A DNA stretch of 64,000 nt. It comes from Cyclaneusma minus. Taxonomy: Eukaryota; Ascomycota; Leotiomycetes; Marthamycetales; Marthamycetaceae. A program made the translations under genes and the position numbers. The DNA lies in contig JAKZHN010000005.1 of assembly GCA_037179335.1 (NCBI GenBank), forward strand, positions 62,001 through 126,000. The letters are read 5' to 3'. The notes beneath the pieces are model-generated. The model searched no databases, was not told the origin of the DNA, and was given only the letters and a program-made list of their open reading frames with translations. Shown one piece after another: positions 10,689 to 21,584 of the stretch (position 1 is its first letter; each line of letters begins with the position of its first letter).

Positions 10689-11174
10689 GGGATCATGACA
10701 CACATTGTATGAGGATATGAATCATGGCGTAGCACAGATACCAACTTTTTTTCTTTTCAAGTCTATCTCAAATTTCTTCCCGCTGCTCTTCTCACATCTC
10801 GTCGTGTACCTTATGCGAAGCTTTCGCCAAGAGCCATCTCGGGGCTATTCTTCGGTCTTAGACGGCATTCCAAGATGGCAAGAACTTTACTTGTTTTGTG
10901 GAGCGATCTCCGTGTGAAGTGAAGTCGGCCGCCCGGAGTAGTTCCGACAGTTCGAGCGATGCGATCTGCAGACGAAGTATAAAAGTCATGGTTTTTAGTT
11001 TTGTGGAAGGTAAGGGACAGGGTGCCTTCGAGGCAGTGCGAGGGAGCCAGCACCTTCAATTCTTTCAATGTGCTGAATGGACCCATGGCAGAGCAAAGCG
11101 CTCGGGCAGGGTAATGGCGCTGCGCCGCTGAAGCAAACAGAGCGGTAAAGAAGTCAAACTATGAATCGCCCAAG
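10689..11174. other. Intergenic region after the PhyH-like gene
   Basis: 3' flank of the dioxygenase gene, leading into the decayed tandem array. No gene, RNA or repeat recognised. Confidence 0.5.
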
Positions 11175-12285
11175 GGCGTTATTGCCGCTCGTCATCCATA
11201 TTGTCCTGCTGTCGGTTCTCGAGAGTGCTGTTATCGAGAATTTCTGCTGCAGGGAGAGATTGGCTTCGGCATGGTTTAGATTTCTAGTTCAATATTACTT
11301 AAGTCGTCGGGTCATAGGTATATGGCTTTGAATCTAGGCTCAGTAACTTGGAAAAGAGCCTGCCTGGGTGTGGAAGTAATTAGAACCACCTCTTGCATCG
11401 CATATCCATGTTCATCAGTCTGTGAACCAGAAATTCTCAGTTCCATGGCTTTCTTTTATATCCTGGATCTGTCCAGACCCTCCCAGAGCGTTGTTGCTGC
11501 TCATCACAATTTCAAAAAGATCTCTTGGCTGTCGTTTCTCAAGCGTGCTGTCGAGGTAATGCCCTACTGTTATGGGAATTCTCTACTGTCAAAGGGGCTG
11601 ACTTTGGCAGGGTGTGAGATCTCGAGAACAAGATTCGTGTCAAGTCTTGGTGTCACATATATGCGGCTTTGTATGTAGCCTAAATCACCTGGGAACTTAT
11701 CTGATGGTATGAGTACTATGCTAGAAGAAACCTGCTTCATAGCGAAGCTATTTCTGTTGATGGGTCCATTAATCATGGAATCTCGGCCCCAAGGCTTGGT
11801 TTTATACCTTACCCAAAGCTGCCAGACCTTGCCAGAATGCTATGGCCGCTCTTCACAAAGAGCGAAAGACTTACCTACTATCGACCCTCAGGCGTGCTCT
11901 TATCAGAAGTTTCTGCTGTCAAAGGAGGTCGACTTCAGTACGGCAGGAAATCTCAGGGTTGGCATTAAGTCGTCACGTCACATAAGGTACATTCAGTAGG
12001 CTTGGATAATGAATATAGCCTCAATAACCCATATGTTTATCTAACGACTGACTATGGGAAGGATTAGGACAACCTGTCTCGTCATAGAGCTCCAGCTATT
12101 CATCAGCCTATGAACCAGAAGGGACTCGGTTCCACGGTTAGGTTTTATACCTGAAGCTGCCAAACACGTTACACCCCAGAGCGTGATTGCTGCTCGTCGC
12201 GTAACTCCAGCTTGGTATCAATCTATGAACCAGCAAATGTCGCAGCTCCATGACGTGCTTTTATACCTGAAGATTTCCATTAGTC
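11175..12285. repeat. Decayed tandem repeat, unit about 310-350 bp, three units plus a partial fourth
   Basis: Related anchor words recur in the same order. GCGTTATTGCCGCTC (11175), GCGTTGTTGCTGCTC (about 11485), a diverged ATGGCCGCTC (about 11838) and GCGTGATTGCTGCTC (about 12181) mark unit starts spaced 310, about 351 and about 345 bp. Within each unit follow variants of GCGTGCTGT, then TTTCTGCTGTCAAAGG, then TATGAACCAG, then GGTTTTATACCT. The fourth unit keeps only its 3' words (TATGAACCAG again at about 12227, TTTTATACCTGAAG at about 12260). Coding potential is absent in every frame. Confidence 0.6.
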
Positions 12286-13097
12286 TTTCAAGTTTCGTTT
12301 GCTCCTCCCTCATTATCACAGTCGTCTCTCATCGTCATACCAAACTTCCCGCGCTTTGGTGGTAGACAAAGCTCTCGACAGTGGCATGTCTTGCGCGAAG
12401 TCTGTCCAATGGAGATCTTCAGGCTTGAGCAAAGAAATGCGGGCTCGTATCAATGGGTCATGCGCAGTCCGTCAACTATCACGGGCGGTGGAACACATTC
12501 GAGTTCCACCTGAGTTCCGTTGACCTGTGCCGTGTATATGGTTGGTCATACTCCAAAAGAAAGGTCGTGTAATGGCAATATATATCCAGAATTTCGCACT
12601 CGGTGACTTTGCTTCCCCTGTACTACATGTACTCCCTGTCATGGCCATCTGCTACCGTCATTGCCAAATTCTTAGGTCACGACAGTGGAAGGAACATAGT
12701 CAACAATAATAGCAACCAGTGTCGCGTGACGGTGAGAAAGGCGTTCAACAGTGGGTGGGGGAGATGACTATAGAGTGGAATTATGGGAGATGGGGAGGGG
12801 AAAATTCGGGGGTCGCGAGACTGGGTCACAGAGGAAGAGGATGCAATCAAGACCTCGTTCAGTTGGTCATGGCGATATCTCGTAGAGTGGAGTGGCTTCC
12901 GTTGATTCTGTCTTAGGGTTTGTTGTGTAGGGAGAGAAACAAGGGGGGTATTTATATTTGCAGTAGAAGTGGGAAGATTATCCACAAGACACAGAATGCA
13001 ATCCACTCAAAGAAAGTGAGGGGACTAGGAAGAGAGCCACAGTTTCGTAAGCCGATAAAGTTCGCCCACAAGTACCAACCATCCACATTCCAGCTCT
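12286..13097. other. Intergenic region, array to nuclease 3' end
   Basis: 3' flank of the minus-strand nuclease gene. Short frames such as 12677-13006 overlap frames on the opposite strand and show no recognisable domain. Nothing else seen. Confidence 0.5.
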
Positions 13098-13907
13098 CTA
13101 ACAAGTGTCCAACATATCGCCGAGAGCCGACTTCTCGTCTGAGGTGATGGTCAAGCTGTACACATATTTGACTTTCACCCACCTTCACACTTGTCAGTTT
13201 CACTCGGGATTCGGAATAGACGGGGTTCAGGGGATTTGACTTACATCTCAGCATATGTGCAATAGTAGGAAGCTGTCAGTCTGTTAGCTCTTTGCCTGAA
13301 TTTCCACAGTATCGCACAGAACACTTACTAAGAGGCGGCTTCCACTCATCAGGACTTCTGTCTCCCTTGCTCTCATTCACATTGTCCGTCACAGCCAGCA
13401 GCTGAGGATTTACAAGGTCGTTTGCAAAGTCCTGGCGCTGATCGGTCGTCCATTCCGAAGCCCCTGACTATTAACTCGGTCAGTCTCCCAGCTGCTTGAA
13501 TCCTCGAAAACCAAACTGCGTCGTAAAAATCGAAGACCTACAATCCAAGCATTCTCCAAAGGAACCATATGATCGATATCCACATCGCTGGAAGCCGTCC
13601 ATGTCGCTCCATCATACGGACTGACCCAAGTCCCACTGGTCGTTTTACAACCAGAGCTGCTCTGAACCACATCGGTGCCGTCTCTTTTCAAGATAACATC
13701 TCGAGTGTCGCACGAGCCGTTCTGTGTTATCCAGTGAGGGAAGAGATCTCGGTCGTAGCCGTCTGAAGAGCCGGGGGTGGCGACGGTGAGTTTGTCGAGG
13801 TCGCTCTTGGCCGCGGAAGCGCTGGGAACACCGGTGGGAGCTGGTATGGCGTTGACGGCGAAGAGAGAGGGCGACAGGAGGAACGCGGAGAGAATGAGAG
13901 ACTTCAT
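13098..13907 (-). CDS. Secreted HNH-type nuclease (GmrSD C-terminal/DUF1524-like)
   Basis: Four exons: 13907-13538, 13463-13329, 13272-13245 (28 bases) and 13182-13098, giving 205 residues. The start MKSLILSAFLLSPSL gives a clean signal peptide; in-frame codons further upstream belong to the leader. The mature protein contains the family core: GYDRDLFPHW, then DVDIDHMVPLENAW (residues about 107-120, the beta-beta-alpha metal motif with His), WTTDQRQDFANDL, VTDNVNESKGDRSPDEW (Asn/His-type catalytic part) and YYCTYAEMWVKVK. Fungal members are small extracellular DNases/RNases used for nutrient release or interaction with other organisms. The first intron is unusual: phase requires donor GTCTTC just 3' of a better-looking GTAGGT, giving NAWIVGASEW. 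Using GTAGGT would break the frame, so alternative splicing could switch the enzyme off. Confidence 0.85.
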
Positions 13908-14756
13908 GGTGCTGGTTTCGAGGTCGACTTGGGGAACGGATAGCAGAAGCTGCTTGTCTCCTTGATAGGTGTCTCGAAGGCCATATAAGTACGAGCTGAT
14001 GTCTGACACTTGACAGTCACGTTGTCCTTCGCCGGTATTCGTTCAATCTCCGTTGCTCAGCACTAGATATCTATCCACTATGCTATTGCTAGATAGAGTA
14101 TATCATATCGACCATATTCTTTTTTCCGAACCTGTAGCATTTTTGGGAGGTAGCAGGCCGACAAGTCGACAACCAGTGCCTTGGCAAGTATATGTAGTTT
14201 CTGTATCTGGCTCGTATCTACCTATGAGCAGCTGGTCCCGGAGAGGTAGTACAAACCACCCACCCGTTCGGTGATTCGTCGAGCTTGGAACTCGATCGTT
14301 AACTTGACGTCCGCAGGTCTCACGAAAGCCAGGACTTTCCACTTCGTGACAGATTAGTGAGATCTCGAGTGCTTGGCCCGGCTTGGCTTTATGCGACGTT
14401 GATCTTGATCACCTTCCCGATGAGGTTGTTCACGTACTGGCTTTGCACGGGACTCGGCGGGAACCGCTATTGGTTATTAAGATTTCTATCTCCAAGATCA
14501 TCGGTATCAACGACCAAGCAAGATGAAGAATGGGAGGCCGTGAACAATACTAGTGTACTTGACTTAAGCTCTGGATGATTCATCCGTGGCGTTGCCAAAT
14601 GCAGACGACTATGCCAAGAGTCACGTGATCTCGCGATTGTTTTCCGATGGCGCCGATAAGGCTTCGCGCGTCTATGTCGCAGATTGATCTCCGCCTCCAA
14701 CTTCGACTGACGAACCCGACGAATGCGCAACTTCGAGCTAATGGGCTGAAATAACT
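13908..14756. promoter_or_regulatory. Shared upstream region of divergent genes (nuclease / AT-hook protein)
   Basis: The secreted nuclease leaves leftward from 13907 and the AT-hook gene rightward from 14757, so this 849-bp interval holds both promoters. No gene inside. I see no clear TATA box or named operator. Confidence 0.5.
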
Positions 14757-17700
14757 ATGTCGGGTCGCATGGTTATCGAGGATTCGGATGACGATGGCGA
14801 CAGCATCGGTATCGGCGGCGGGCAATCGCCTGTCATGTCAGGGGGCAATGTGCAGAACCCGGGGGCGTCGCAAGTTCGGAGCGCGTCAGTCGCGCAGTCC
14901 TCCGCTGTAAATGGCACTGGGTCGACTGGTATGATGATCATTGGCTTCCAGCTTGATGTCGGCTCGCTGACTGCGGATAGATTCACCACAATTTCGAGCC
15001 ATCTACAATGCCGAAAGAGCTGCCCTGGGACTCCCAGACGACAGTCCACAGGCACAGCGGCGCCCGGTAGCCGGCGAGACTCCTCTCAAACGAAACATGA
15101 CTACCTCATCTTTGAGTGCTGCGGCGGAGTCAGAATCCTCCGATCGCGCAGCAAAGCGTGTCAGAACCGCGGAAAGTTCCACACAAGCGAAATCTCCCCA
15201 GGGAGGCGATGGAAATATAGACATCTGGGATGTGCCATCAAGCAGCGCCGAGGACAATGCAGTGGGAGGAAAGAATGCTGCGAAGCGAGGCGGCTTAAAA
15301 ACATACGGACGGTTGAGCGCCGGGAAGACGAAGCCGAAGAGTGCTTCGGTTTCAAGCCAAAATCAGGAGGTCGATGCAAAGACACCTCTGAGACAACTCG
15401 CTGAAGATACGAACCAGAAAAGGTCAAAACCGGAGTCCTCAGGCCAGGAGAGCCATCACCCAATGTCTCCTTCAGCCAAGCGGCACAAACAACAGACCCC
15501 GGACGCCGCGACCGCAAAGCTTGTCGGCAATATGTTAGCTGCTGTTAAACAAGCAGGAGATGCCAGGGTATCAAGTAGTGGCATACAGGTCCCCCGAAGT
15601 GCGAGTCAAGATGCAAGAATTGGAGAGCCTATACAGCTGAGCGGGAAGGGTTCTAGCGAATCCAGTCTCGGCTTCGTTCCGGAAACATCAAGCTCAACAG
15701 GGCTGAAATCTTTGCCAGCAGGATCTGGGAACGTCAAAGCTTCTGCCTCCACCGTATCAGTCGAGAAGTCTTCGCCATCTCTGATGGTCATTCCCAATAC
15801 TTTGAGTAACAGCCAAAGAGCACAGTATGATAATGTCAGCGTTACATCGACAGCTCCTCCAGAGATTACTTGGGAAATGCCATCAACATTTGATCAGAAT
15901 CGGAAGTTTACTGGAGAGTTGAGCACGATACCTAATGATACACCGCGTCCCAAGATATCGCCAGCTCCCCAGGATACTCCGGGCATGACTCATCCGCCAC
16001 CCTCGAGTCCTCCTGTGTCTGCAGCAAGTAAGGGGAAGGTTAGCTTCAAGTCCAGTGCTGGGGCAAGGAGCAGTATAGAACCGAAAGCTTCTCGAAATGA
16101 CACAACTGCAGTCTCAAGCCAGCCAAAATCTTCCATTAACAACGAGATCCCCCGCGGCCGACGCCCATCCATGGACGAATTAGCATTACCCTCAACCGGG
16201 CCTCTGCCTAGTCCAGTTCCAGCGAAGAAAGGACGTGGCCGACCCAAAGGTAGCAAAAAGACAAAGGCCAGGGATGACAGCGATCTCGAAGATGATGCCT
16301 TGAAGGTAGACGAATTGCTTGGTTCTGATGATATTGGACTTCCCAAAGAACAGTATAAGCCTCGACCGAGTGCTCGACGAGCGAAATCGAGCGGAAAGAC
16401 CCAGGAGGCTAACCTGGAATCGGACCTTGGGGGCTCTGAAGGCCTGACGGAATCGCAGTTGTTCGCGACTATTGGCGTAGGGAAGAAGCGAGGGCCGAAG
16501 AAAAAGGCTGCAAGCCAAGAAATGGCTCAACAGTCGGCCCAAAAGCATAAACCCGTTGTCATAGACAGTGATGATGATGATGATGATGAGATGGAAGAGC
16601 ATGAGGCCCCGGTGCGAGCGCATGAGACCCCTAAAGCCGATATACTTGCTGAGATGCCGAAATCCTTCTTTAATCCCCCAACAAAGCAAGCCGCCGACCC
16701 TACACCCATACCAAAGCAGCGCGGACGACCACGCAAACAGACTATTGTCTCAGATGACGAAGATGAAGAGGTGCAAGAACAAGCGGCCCCTGAACCGGCG
16801 GGTGCACATGATGAGGCTCCTATGGTCGATGCCCCTGCTGAGACACCAAAGTCCTTCTTCGATCCACCATCAAAGCAAGCGACCGACTACAAATCGCCGT
16901 CAAAACCACGGGGACGTCCACGCAAGAATCTTGTTGTCTCAGACACTGATGACGAAGAGATGGAAGAACACGAAGCCCTCGATGAGGTGTCTGCCATTGG
17001 TCCTCCTGCTGAGACACCGAAGTCTTTCTTTGGTCCTCCAGCAAAGCTCGCTACTGACTCCAAGTCGCCGCCAAAACCACGAGGACGCCCACGCAAAAAT
17101 CCTGTCGTGGAGAAAACAGATACTATCGTCTCAGATGGTGATGATGACGATGATATCCACGAACATGGCGGCCCTGAAAAATCCGCGGCCAATGATAGGA
17201 CATACAAGGCCGATACCCCTGCCGAGACACCCAAGCTAAACGACACCCCAGCAAAGCAGGCTACAGACTCAACACCTATGCCCAAACAACGCGGTCGCCC
17301 ACGCAAAAACCCCGTCGAACCCGTCGAAGAGCCAGCAGACCAGCCTGCCGAACCAACATCAGCCCCCAAAAAGCGCGGACGACCCCGCAAGAAGCCAGTC
17401 GAAGAAGAAGAAACGTCACCCGCGGGCGGTTCCAAAGTACCAAAAGCAGACTCGACGTCACTTTTGTCTGAAAACACAGCAGCGGCCAAATATGGCAGCG
17501 CTGACCAAGATGATGCTTCTCCTGTATTTAAAAAGAAGCCCAACAATTTGTCTTCGGCCCGCCCAGCGCAATCACCGACGCGGGAATCGACACCGCTGCT
17601 AAAAGAAAAGCAGACCGAGACTGAAACGCCTGCTCCTGGCGAGGCAAGTGTGAAAACGCCGTCGAATGGGAAGCAAGCGAAGGAAGTTGAGAAGCCTGGT

Positions 17701-17772
17701 TCGGCGAGGTTGCGTGTGGGGTTGAGTAAGAAGACGAGGATTGCGCCGTTGTTGAAGATGATTCGGAAGTAG
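14757..17772 (+). CDS. AT-hook protein with repeated acidic SUMO-interaction-like motifs
   Basis: Exon 1 is 14757-14928 and exon 2 14981-17772, with a 52-bp intron (GTATGA donor, CTGAC branch), giving 987 residues, almost entirely low-complexity and probably disordered. Six AT-hook cores bind the DNA minor groove: GRGRPKGS (~474) and RGRPRK at about 636, 699, 755, 826 and 854. Between them a unit recurs: a hydrophobic-acidic patch (VVIDSDDDD at ~582, TIVSDDEDEE, LVVSDTDDEE, TIVSDGDDDD), then AETPKSFFxPPxKQATD, then the hook. MVIEDSDDD opens the protein. The patches fit the SUMO-interaction consensus. The basic C-terminus ends in RLRVGLSKKTRIAPLLKMI, which looks conserved. A nuclear chromatin role is inferred; no enzyme domain is present and I know no named orthologue. 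Confidence 0.8.
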
Positions 17773-18164
17773 GGGGGCTAGTTTATAAATTCTTAGAGGG
17801 GCGGGGTGGGATTGTTTGCGGAGGATATGTTTATGGGCTGAAAAGGATGGGCGGATGGACTGCTGATTTTGGGGAGTGGAGGATGGAAGACATGATACCC
17901 GCATTGCTTGCTTGTTCTTGCTGGATGTACTCACGAGAAGGACGCAGCCAAATGGTGATGTGCTGAATAGATAATAGGTCTTTATTCGTTGAAGTGTCGA
18001 TGTGATTACCTATAGGAGCAAAGATCTCTACACCGTCTACCATCTGCCACCGGAAGAAAGGGATGAATTGCTACAGCGGCCATTTCCGTGTCGAGGCTGA
18101 TAGTGCAGGGTGTGGGACTGTCATTTTGTAGGCGCGTCAAGCTTTAGACTTGAATTCAATGCTA
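17773..18164. other. Intergenic region after the AT-hook gene
   Basis: 3' flank of the AT-hook gene up to the mobile-element relic. No gene recognised; frames on the minus strand are short and unconserved. Confidence 0.5.
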
Positions 18165-18353
18165 CAGTGGGAGGAAAAATGTCTGAATAGGGTCTACAGT
18201 TTCCGAATAATTGTAAATATCCCAAATAACCAGTAATATTCCCAACAACTTGGAACGTCCCAATTCCAAATTACTTGGGATATACCAAAGCATCTGGAAT
18301 ATTCCTAGTTACTGGGAATCCGAATATTCCTGGTTATGTGGGATATTTACAAT
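18165..18353 (+). mobile_element. Truncated copy of a small TA-flanked inverted-repeat element (MITE-like)
   Basis: The left end CAGTGGGAGGAAAAATGTCT follows a TA (18163-18164) and matches the ends of the elements at 41138 and 56385. The interior (AATAATTGTAAATATCCC, then CCAAATTACTTGG, CTGGAATATTCCTA, CTGGTTAT) is collinear with 63783-63903. The copy ends near GGGATATTTACAATTCGAA, which is inverted to its own left arm. The expected right terminal repeat is missing, so the right end is truncated or replaced. Non-coding; it lies about 310 bp upstream of the mitochondrial uL6 gene. Confidence 0.65.
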
Positions 18354-18666
18354 TCGAATCTGCATCGTTGCCGGCTTTGAATTTTGAAATAACTACATGG
18401 CAGATGGATAGTTTAATCTGGTTCTAATTTCAGAAGGGTACCAAAAACCTACAATAATCTCGTAAACATACCTAGGTCTTCAGTCCTTTCATGTTCTGTT
18501 GTAGAATAAAGGAGAAACAGTCTCGCAGCCTCGGAGTCGTGTAGTGACCTCCCAACCACGCTAGCGGCATCTCCCGCCCATCTCGCAGCTCAAGGTCGCT
18601 CAACCTCAAATTTCACAATCTCACCTCGCGACGCCGAGATCGTCGCCGCCATTGCCGTCCCTCGCA
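18354..18666. promoter_or_regulatory. Upstream region of the mitochondrial uL6 gene
   Basis: 313 bp between the element relic and the uL6 start codon. The last ~80 bases are pyrimidine-rich (TCTCGCAGCTCAAGG, CTCACCTCGCGACG), as common just upstream of fungal housekeeping genes. Confidence 0.4.
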
Positions 18667-19598
18667 ATGTTCTCCACAGCCCGCTCCCGCGGCCTCGCCA
18701 TCGCCTCCTCCTCCTCAATCTCCATCCCAACATTCCTCGCTCCCGCCTTCCAAACCATCCCCTCCCGCGCCTTCTCCGCGTCCTCGCAATGTTCTTCGCA
18801 AATCGGACGAACGCCCATCTCTATTCCGCCGGAAGTGCAACTTGAGGTTTTGCCGCCGCCGCCGCCTAAGAAGGGGACGTTCTCGTTGGATGCTGCGAGG
18901 CCTACTGTTAGGGTGCAGGGACCGCTTGGTATGTACATGTTTTAGAATGTGTTTTGGAAGAAAGAGGAAGGGAATTGGAAAATGAGGCATTAAGGAAACG
19001 ATGGGCTGATTGGATGAATTGCAGGCAAATTGGAAATGACGATTCCGCATTTTGTGAATGTGGACTATGACACTGCCCTGAGAAAAGCAGTAGTTTCGGT
19101 GCAAGACCGCGATGTGAGGAAGCAGCGCGAGCAATGGGGTATGCATATACTTCCCTTTCCCCTTCAAAAAAGCAAGATAGGGCCGGATACTTCGACTTGA
19201 GCAGAATCTAACTATTTCACCCAGGAACCACACGCGCATACCTCCAAAACCACATCATGGGCGTCTCCGAAGGCCACACCGCCATCCTGCGCCTCGTCGG
19301 TGTCGGATACAGAGCCACAGTCGAAAAGACCGCCACGACCGTCCAGCCCGAGTTCGAAGGCCAGGAATTCGTGTCCCTGAAAGTCGGCTATTCGCATCCC
19401 ATTGAATTGCCCATTCCGCGCGGTGTGAAGGCTAGTGTGCCCCAGCCGACGCGTATTTTGTTGGAGGGTGTGGATAGGGAGGTGGTAATGAGTTTTGCGG
19501 CAAAGATTCGGATGTGGAGGAAGCCGGAACCGTATAAGGGGAAGGGTATCTTTGTTAATGGGGAGACGATTAAGCTTAAGGCTAAGAAGATTAAATAG
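18667..19598 (+). CDS. mrpl6: Mitochondrial large-subunit ribosomal protein uL6m
   Basis: Exons 18667-18928, 19025-19138 and 19225-19598 give 249 residues; both introns split Gly codons with GTATGx donors. The first ~45 residues are Ser/Arg/Ala-rich (MFSTARSRGLAIASSSS, SRAFSAS), a mitochondrial targeting sequence. Then come the two uL6 domains: IGRTPISIPPEV, RVQGPLGKLEMTIPHFV, and C-terminally LVGVGYRATVE, LKVGYSHPIELPIPRGVK, ILLEGVDREVVMSFAAKIR and the signature PEPYKGKGIFVNGE. The protein binds 23S-type rRNA near the sarcin-ricin loop of the mitoribosome. It converges on the Met22 gene with 161 bp between the stop codons. Confidence 0.93.
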
Positions 19599-19759
19599 AT
19601 GGGACGATGGGGATTTCGGGCTGGGGGCTTCGTTACTACTGTGTGTATATCAGAAATATCATGGGCGTTATGTGATGTCTATTGTTGTCTATTTGCAAAT
19701 GAATATGAATGTTTTGCGGTACTACTACACATGATTCGTGGTATCATTCCCAACCCCTC

Positions 19760-21019
19760 TTAAGCTTTTTTGGCGAGCACCTCCTTGACGACCTCAATGA
19801 CATGGGGGTGGATAGCCGCCGGAGCAGCAACAACACCCTTGTTCTTAGCCAGAGTCCTTCCCACGCTGAAGTCCAATCTGTTGCCCTGCACATCAGACAC
19901 CATACCGCCAGCCTCCCTCACAATCAGATCTCCAGCAGCGTGATCCCAGATCTTCTCCTGGTAGTCCTTCCTGGTCGGCAATCTAAGGTAGATATCACCC
20001 GCACCTCTCGCAATAGAAGCATACTTAGCCTGCGAGTCCATCCTCACACTCGGCTTCGTAACACCCAGCTTGGTAGCAATATCGAACTGATCACCGTGGT
20101 TCGAGTGACCGGCCTCCACACTCTCGCAGAAAGTAGCCTGCGAAATGTCGTTCACGGGCTTCATGGAGATTGGCTTGCTGTCGGCCAAAGCACCGGCTGT
20201 CAAAGGCCTGCTAACCGCACCCTGACCGAGCACACCGGCGAACAAAACGCCTTTGCCCTCACCGGATTCTTGGTCTGCGCCCATCTCGGCAGTGATTTCT
20301 TCAGAATCGTCGACGGGCAAGTTGGGGCAGCCCAAAACGCCGACTTTGACATCTCCATCAACCATCAGCGCCAAACAAACCGCATACTGGCCACCGCGCA
20401 AAAATCCCTTGGTGCCATCAATAGGATCCAGCGCCCAGATACGTCCCTTATCACCACCCTTGCTATTTCCCGCATCGATAGCATCCAACATAGCCTCCAC
20501 GCTCTCAATCGGTCCCCCCAGTTTCTTCTCAGCTTCCTCATCGCCCAACTTCGCACTCTTCACAAGTTCCCAGATCTGGTTCTTGAGCTTCTCATTTTCG
20601 CGAAGCGAGGAAGCCTCTTCCTCACCAACTACTTCATCAGAGGGAAAGGCGGATTTGATGGCAGAGATGATGAGGGCCTGGGCGCCGAAATCGCCGATGG
20701 TGACGGGGGAGGCGTCGTCTTTGGAGAGGGTGCCTTTGGCTTTTTGGGAAAAGACTTCTTTGGTGAGGATAGCAGCGCGTTGCACGGCGAGCTGGGCGAG
20801 CTCGAGTTCTTTGGCGTAGGTGGCCATTTTGAAGGTTGTGGATGTGGTGATGGAGCTTGAGGAAGAGAAAGCTGTGAAGGTGGGGTGGATGAGGGGCTTG
20901 GTGGGGTTGAAATGGCGGGAAAAGAGCGAGAGGCGAGGGAGCAGGCGAGTGAGAGCGGCCAGCGTAAGGACGAGGAGGGAAATGAGGAGAATGGGCTTGT
21001 GGGAGAGGAGAAGGCGCAT
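19760..21019 (-). CDS. met22: 3'(2'),5'-bisphosphate nucleotidase (Met22/Hal2)
   Basis: Single exon, 419 residues from the first ATG. The enzyme removes the 3'-phosphate of PAP and PAPS in sulphate assimilation and is the lithium/sodium-sensitive target behind HAL2 salt tolerance. All metal-site motifs of the inositol-phosphatase superfamily are present: VGEEEAS (~130), DPIDGTKGF (~195) and WDHAAGDLI (~355). Yeast Met22 is about 357 residues. The internal Met65 (ATG at 20827, MATYAKELELAQLA) aligns with the family's usual start. The extra 64 residues contain a hydrophobic stretch (PILLISLLVLTLAALTRLL) after a short basic start, so the long form could be membrane- or organelle-directed. Which start is used cannot be told from sequence. 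Confidence 0.92.
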   Translation of the reverse strand: MRLLLSHKPILLISLLVLTLAALTRLLPRLSLFSRHFNPTKPLIHPTFTAFSSSSSITTSTTFKMATYAKELELAQLAVQRAAILTKEVFSQKAKGTLSKDDASPVTIGDFGAQALIISAIKSAFPSDEVVGEEEASSLRENEKLKNQIWELVKSAKLGDEEAEKKLGGPIESVEAMLDAIDAGNSKGGDKGRIWALDPIDGTKGFLRGGQYAVCLALMVDGDVKVGVLGCPNLPVDDSEEITAEMGADQESGEGKGVLFAGVLGQGAVSRPLTAGALADSKPISMKPVNDISQATFCESVEAGHSNHGDQFDIATKLGVTKPSVRMDSQAKYASIARGAGDIYLRLPTRKDYQEKIWDHAAGDLIVREAGGMVSDVQGNRLDFSVGRTLAKNKGVVAAPAAIHPHVIEVVKEVLAKKA

Positions 21020-21584
21020 GTAGTTGTGCGTCTGGTGGTGTGTTTTATAGATGGCTTGGGATGACTTGGTGGTTATGGTCAGCTTACAGCATCACGATGG
21101 AGCTTACCTGTGCCTGAAGGCGGCCAGTGTCTGAGCACCCGATTGGCCAATGCGTGGGAGGAGTGTCAGGTCTCCCAGATCCTCTTCTGGCGGTTTGACA
21201 ACGTATATTATTGATCTATTTGTGTCTGTTGTAGGAGTTGACTGTTGTGTCCCTGAGGATAGTGGTTCGAGTAGAAACGTATGCTTGGAAGCTTCAACCA
21301 ACAAAAAATTAAAATTCCAGTCGTGTGATTCCATGCGAAAGAGATATTTGACATTGACAGATTAATCAGTACATGTATTCATAACACAGATTGCCCGACA
21401 ACAAATCAATTAAAGATTACCAGCCAAATCTCGGTGAGATAGGCACGCAGGTCAGGATCAGAGAAGAGAGGTGAGAGAGGGTTGTTGAACGTTCAATGAC
21501 GGACTGACAGGCGTGTGACATAGGGCAGTGCATTGCTGCCTCAGGAATCCACCAAGATCGTCAATCGACCCCCAGTCCACATAC
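21020..21584. promoter_or_regulatory. Shared upstream region of divergent genes (met22 / PPR-like gene)
   Basis: Both flanking genes start here and run outwards. The frames inside (for example 21150-21365) mirror each other on both strands and are not supported as genes. A GTG-initiated extension of the right-hand gene back to 21528 is possible in frame but has no ATG. Confidence 0.45.

Noticed and set aside
11175..12285. CRISPR-like regular repeats
   Set aside because: Units are hundreds of bases long and diverged with no spacer structure, and the genome is fungal.
20253..20819. 188- and 383-residue frames antisense to met22
   Set aside because: Antisense shadows of a well-conserved enzyme gene with strong codon bias.
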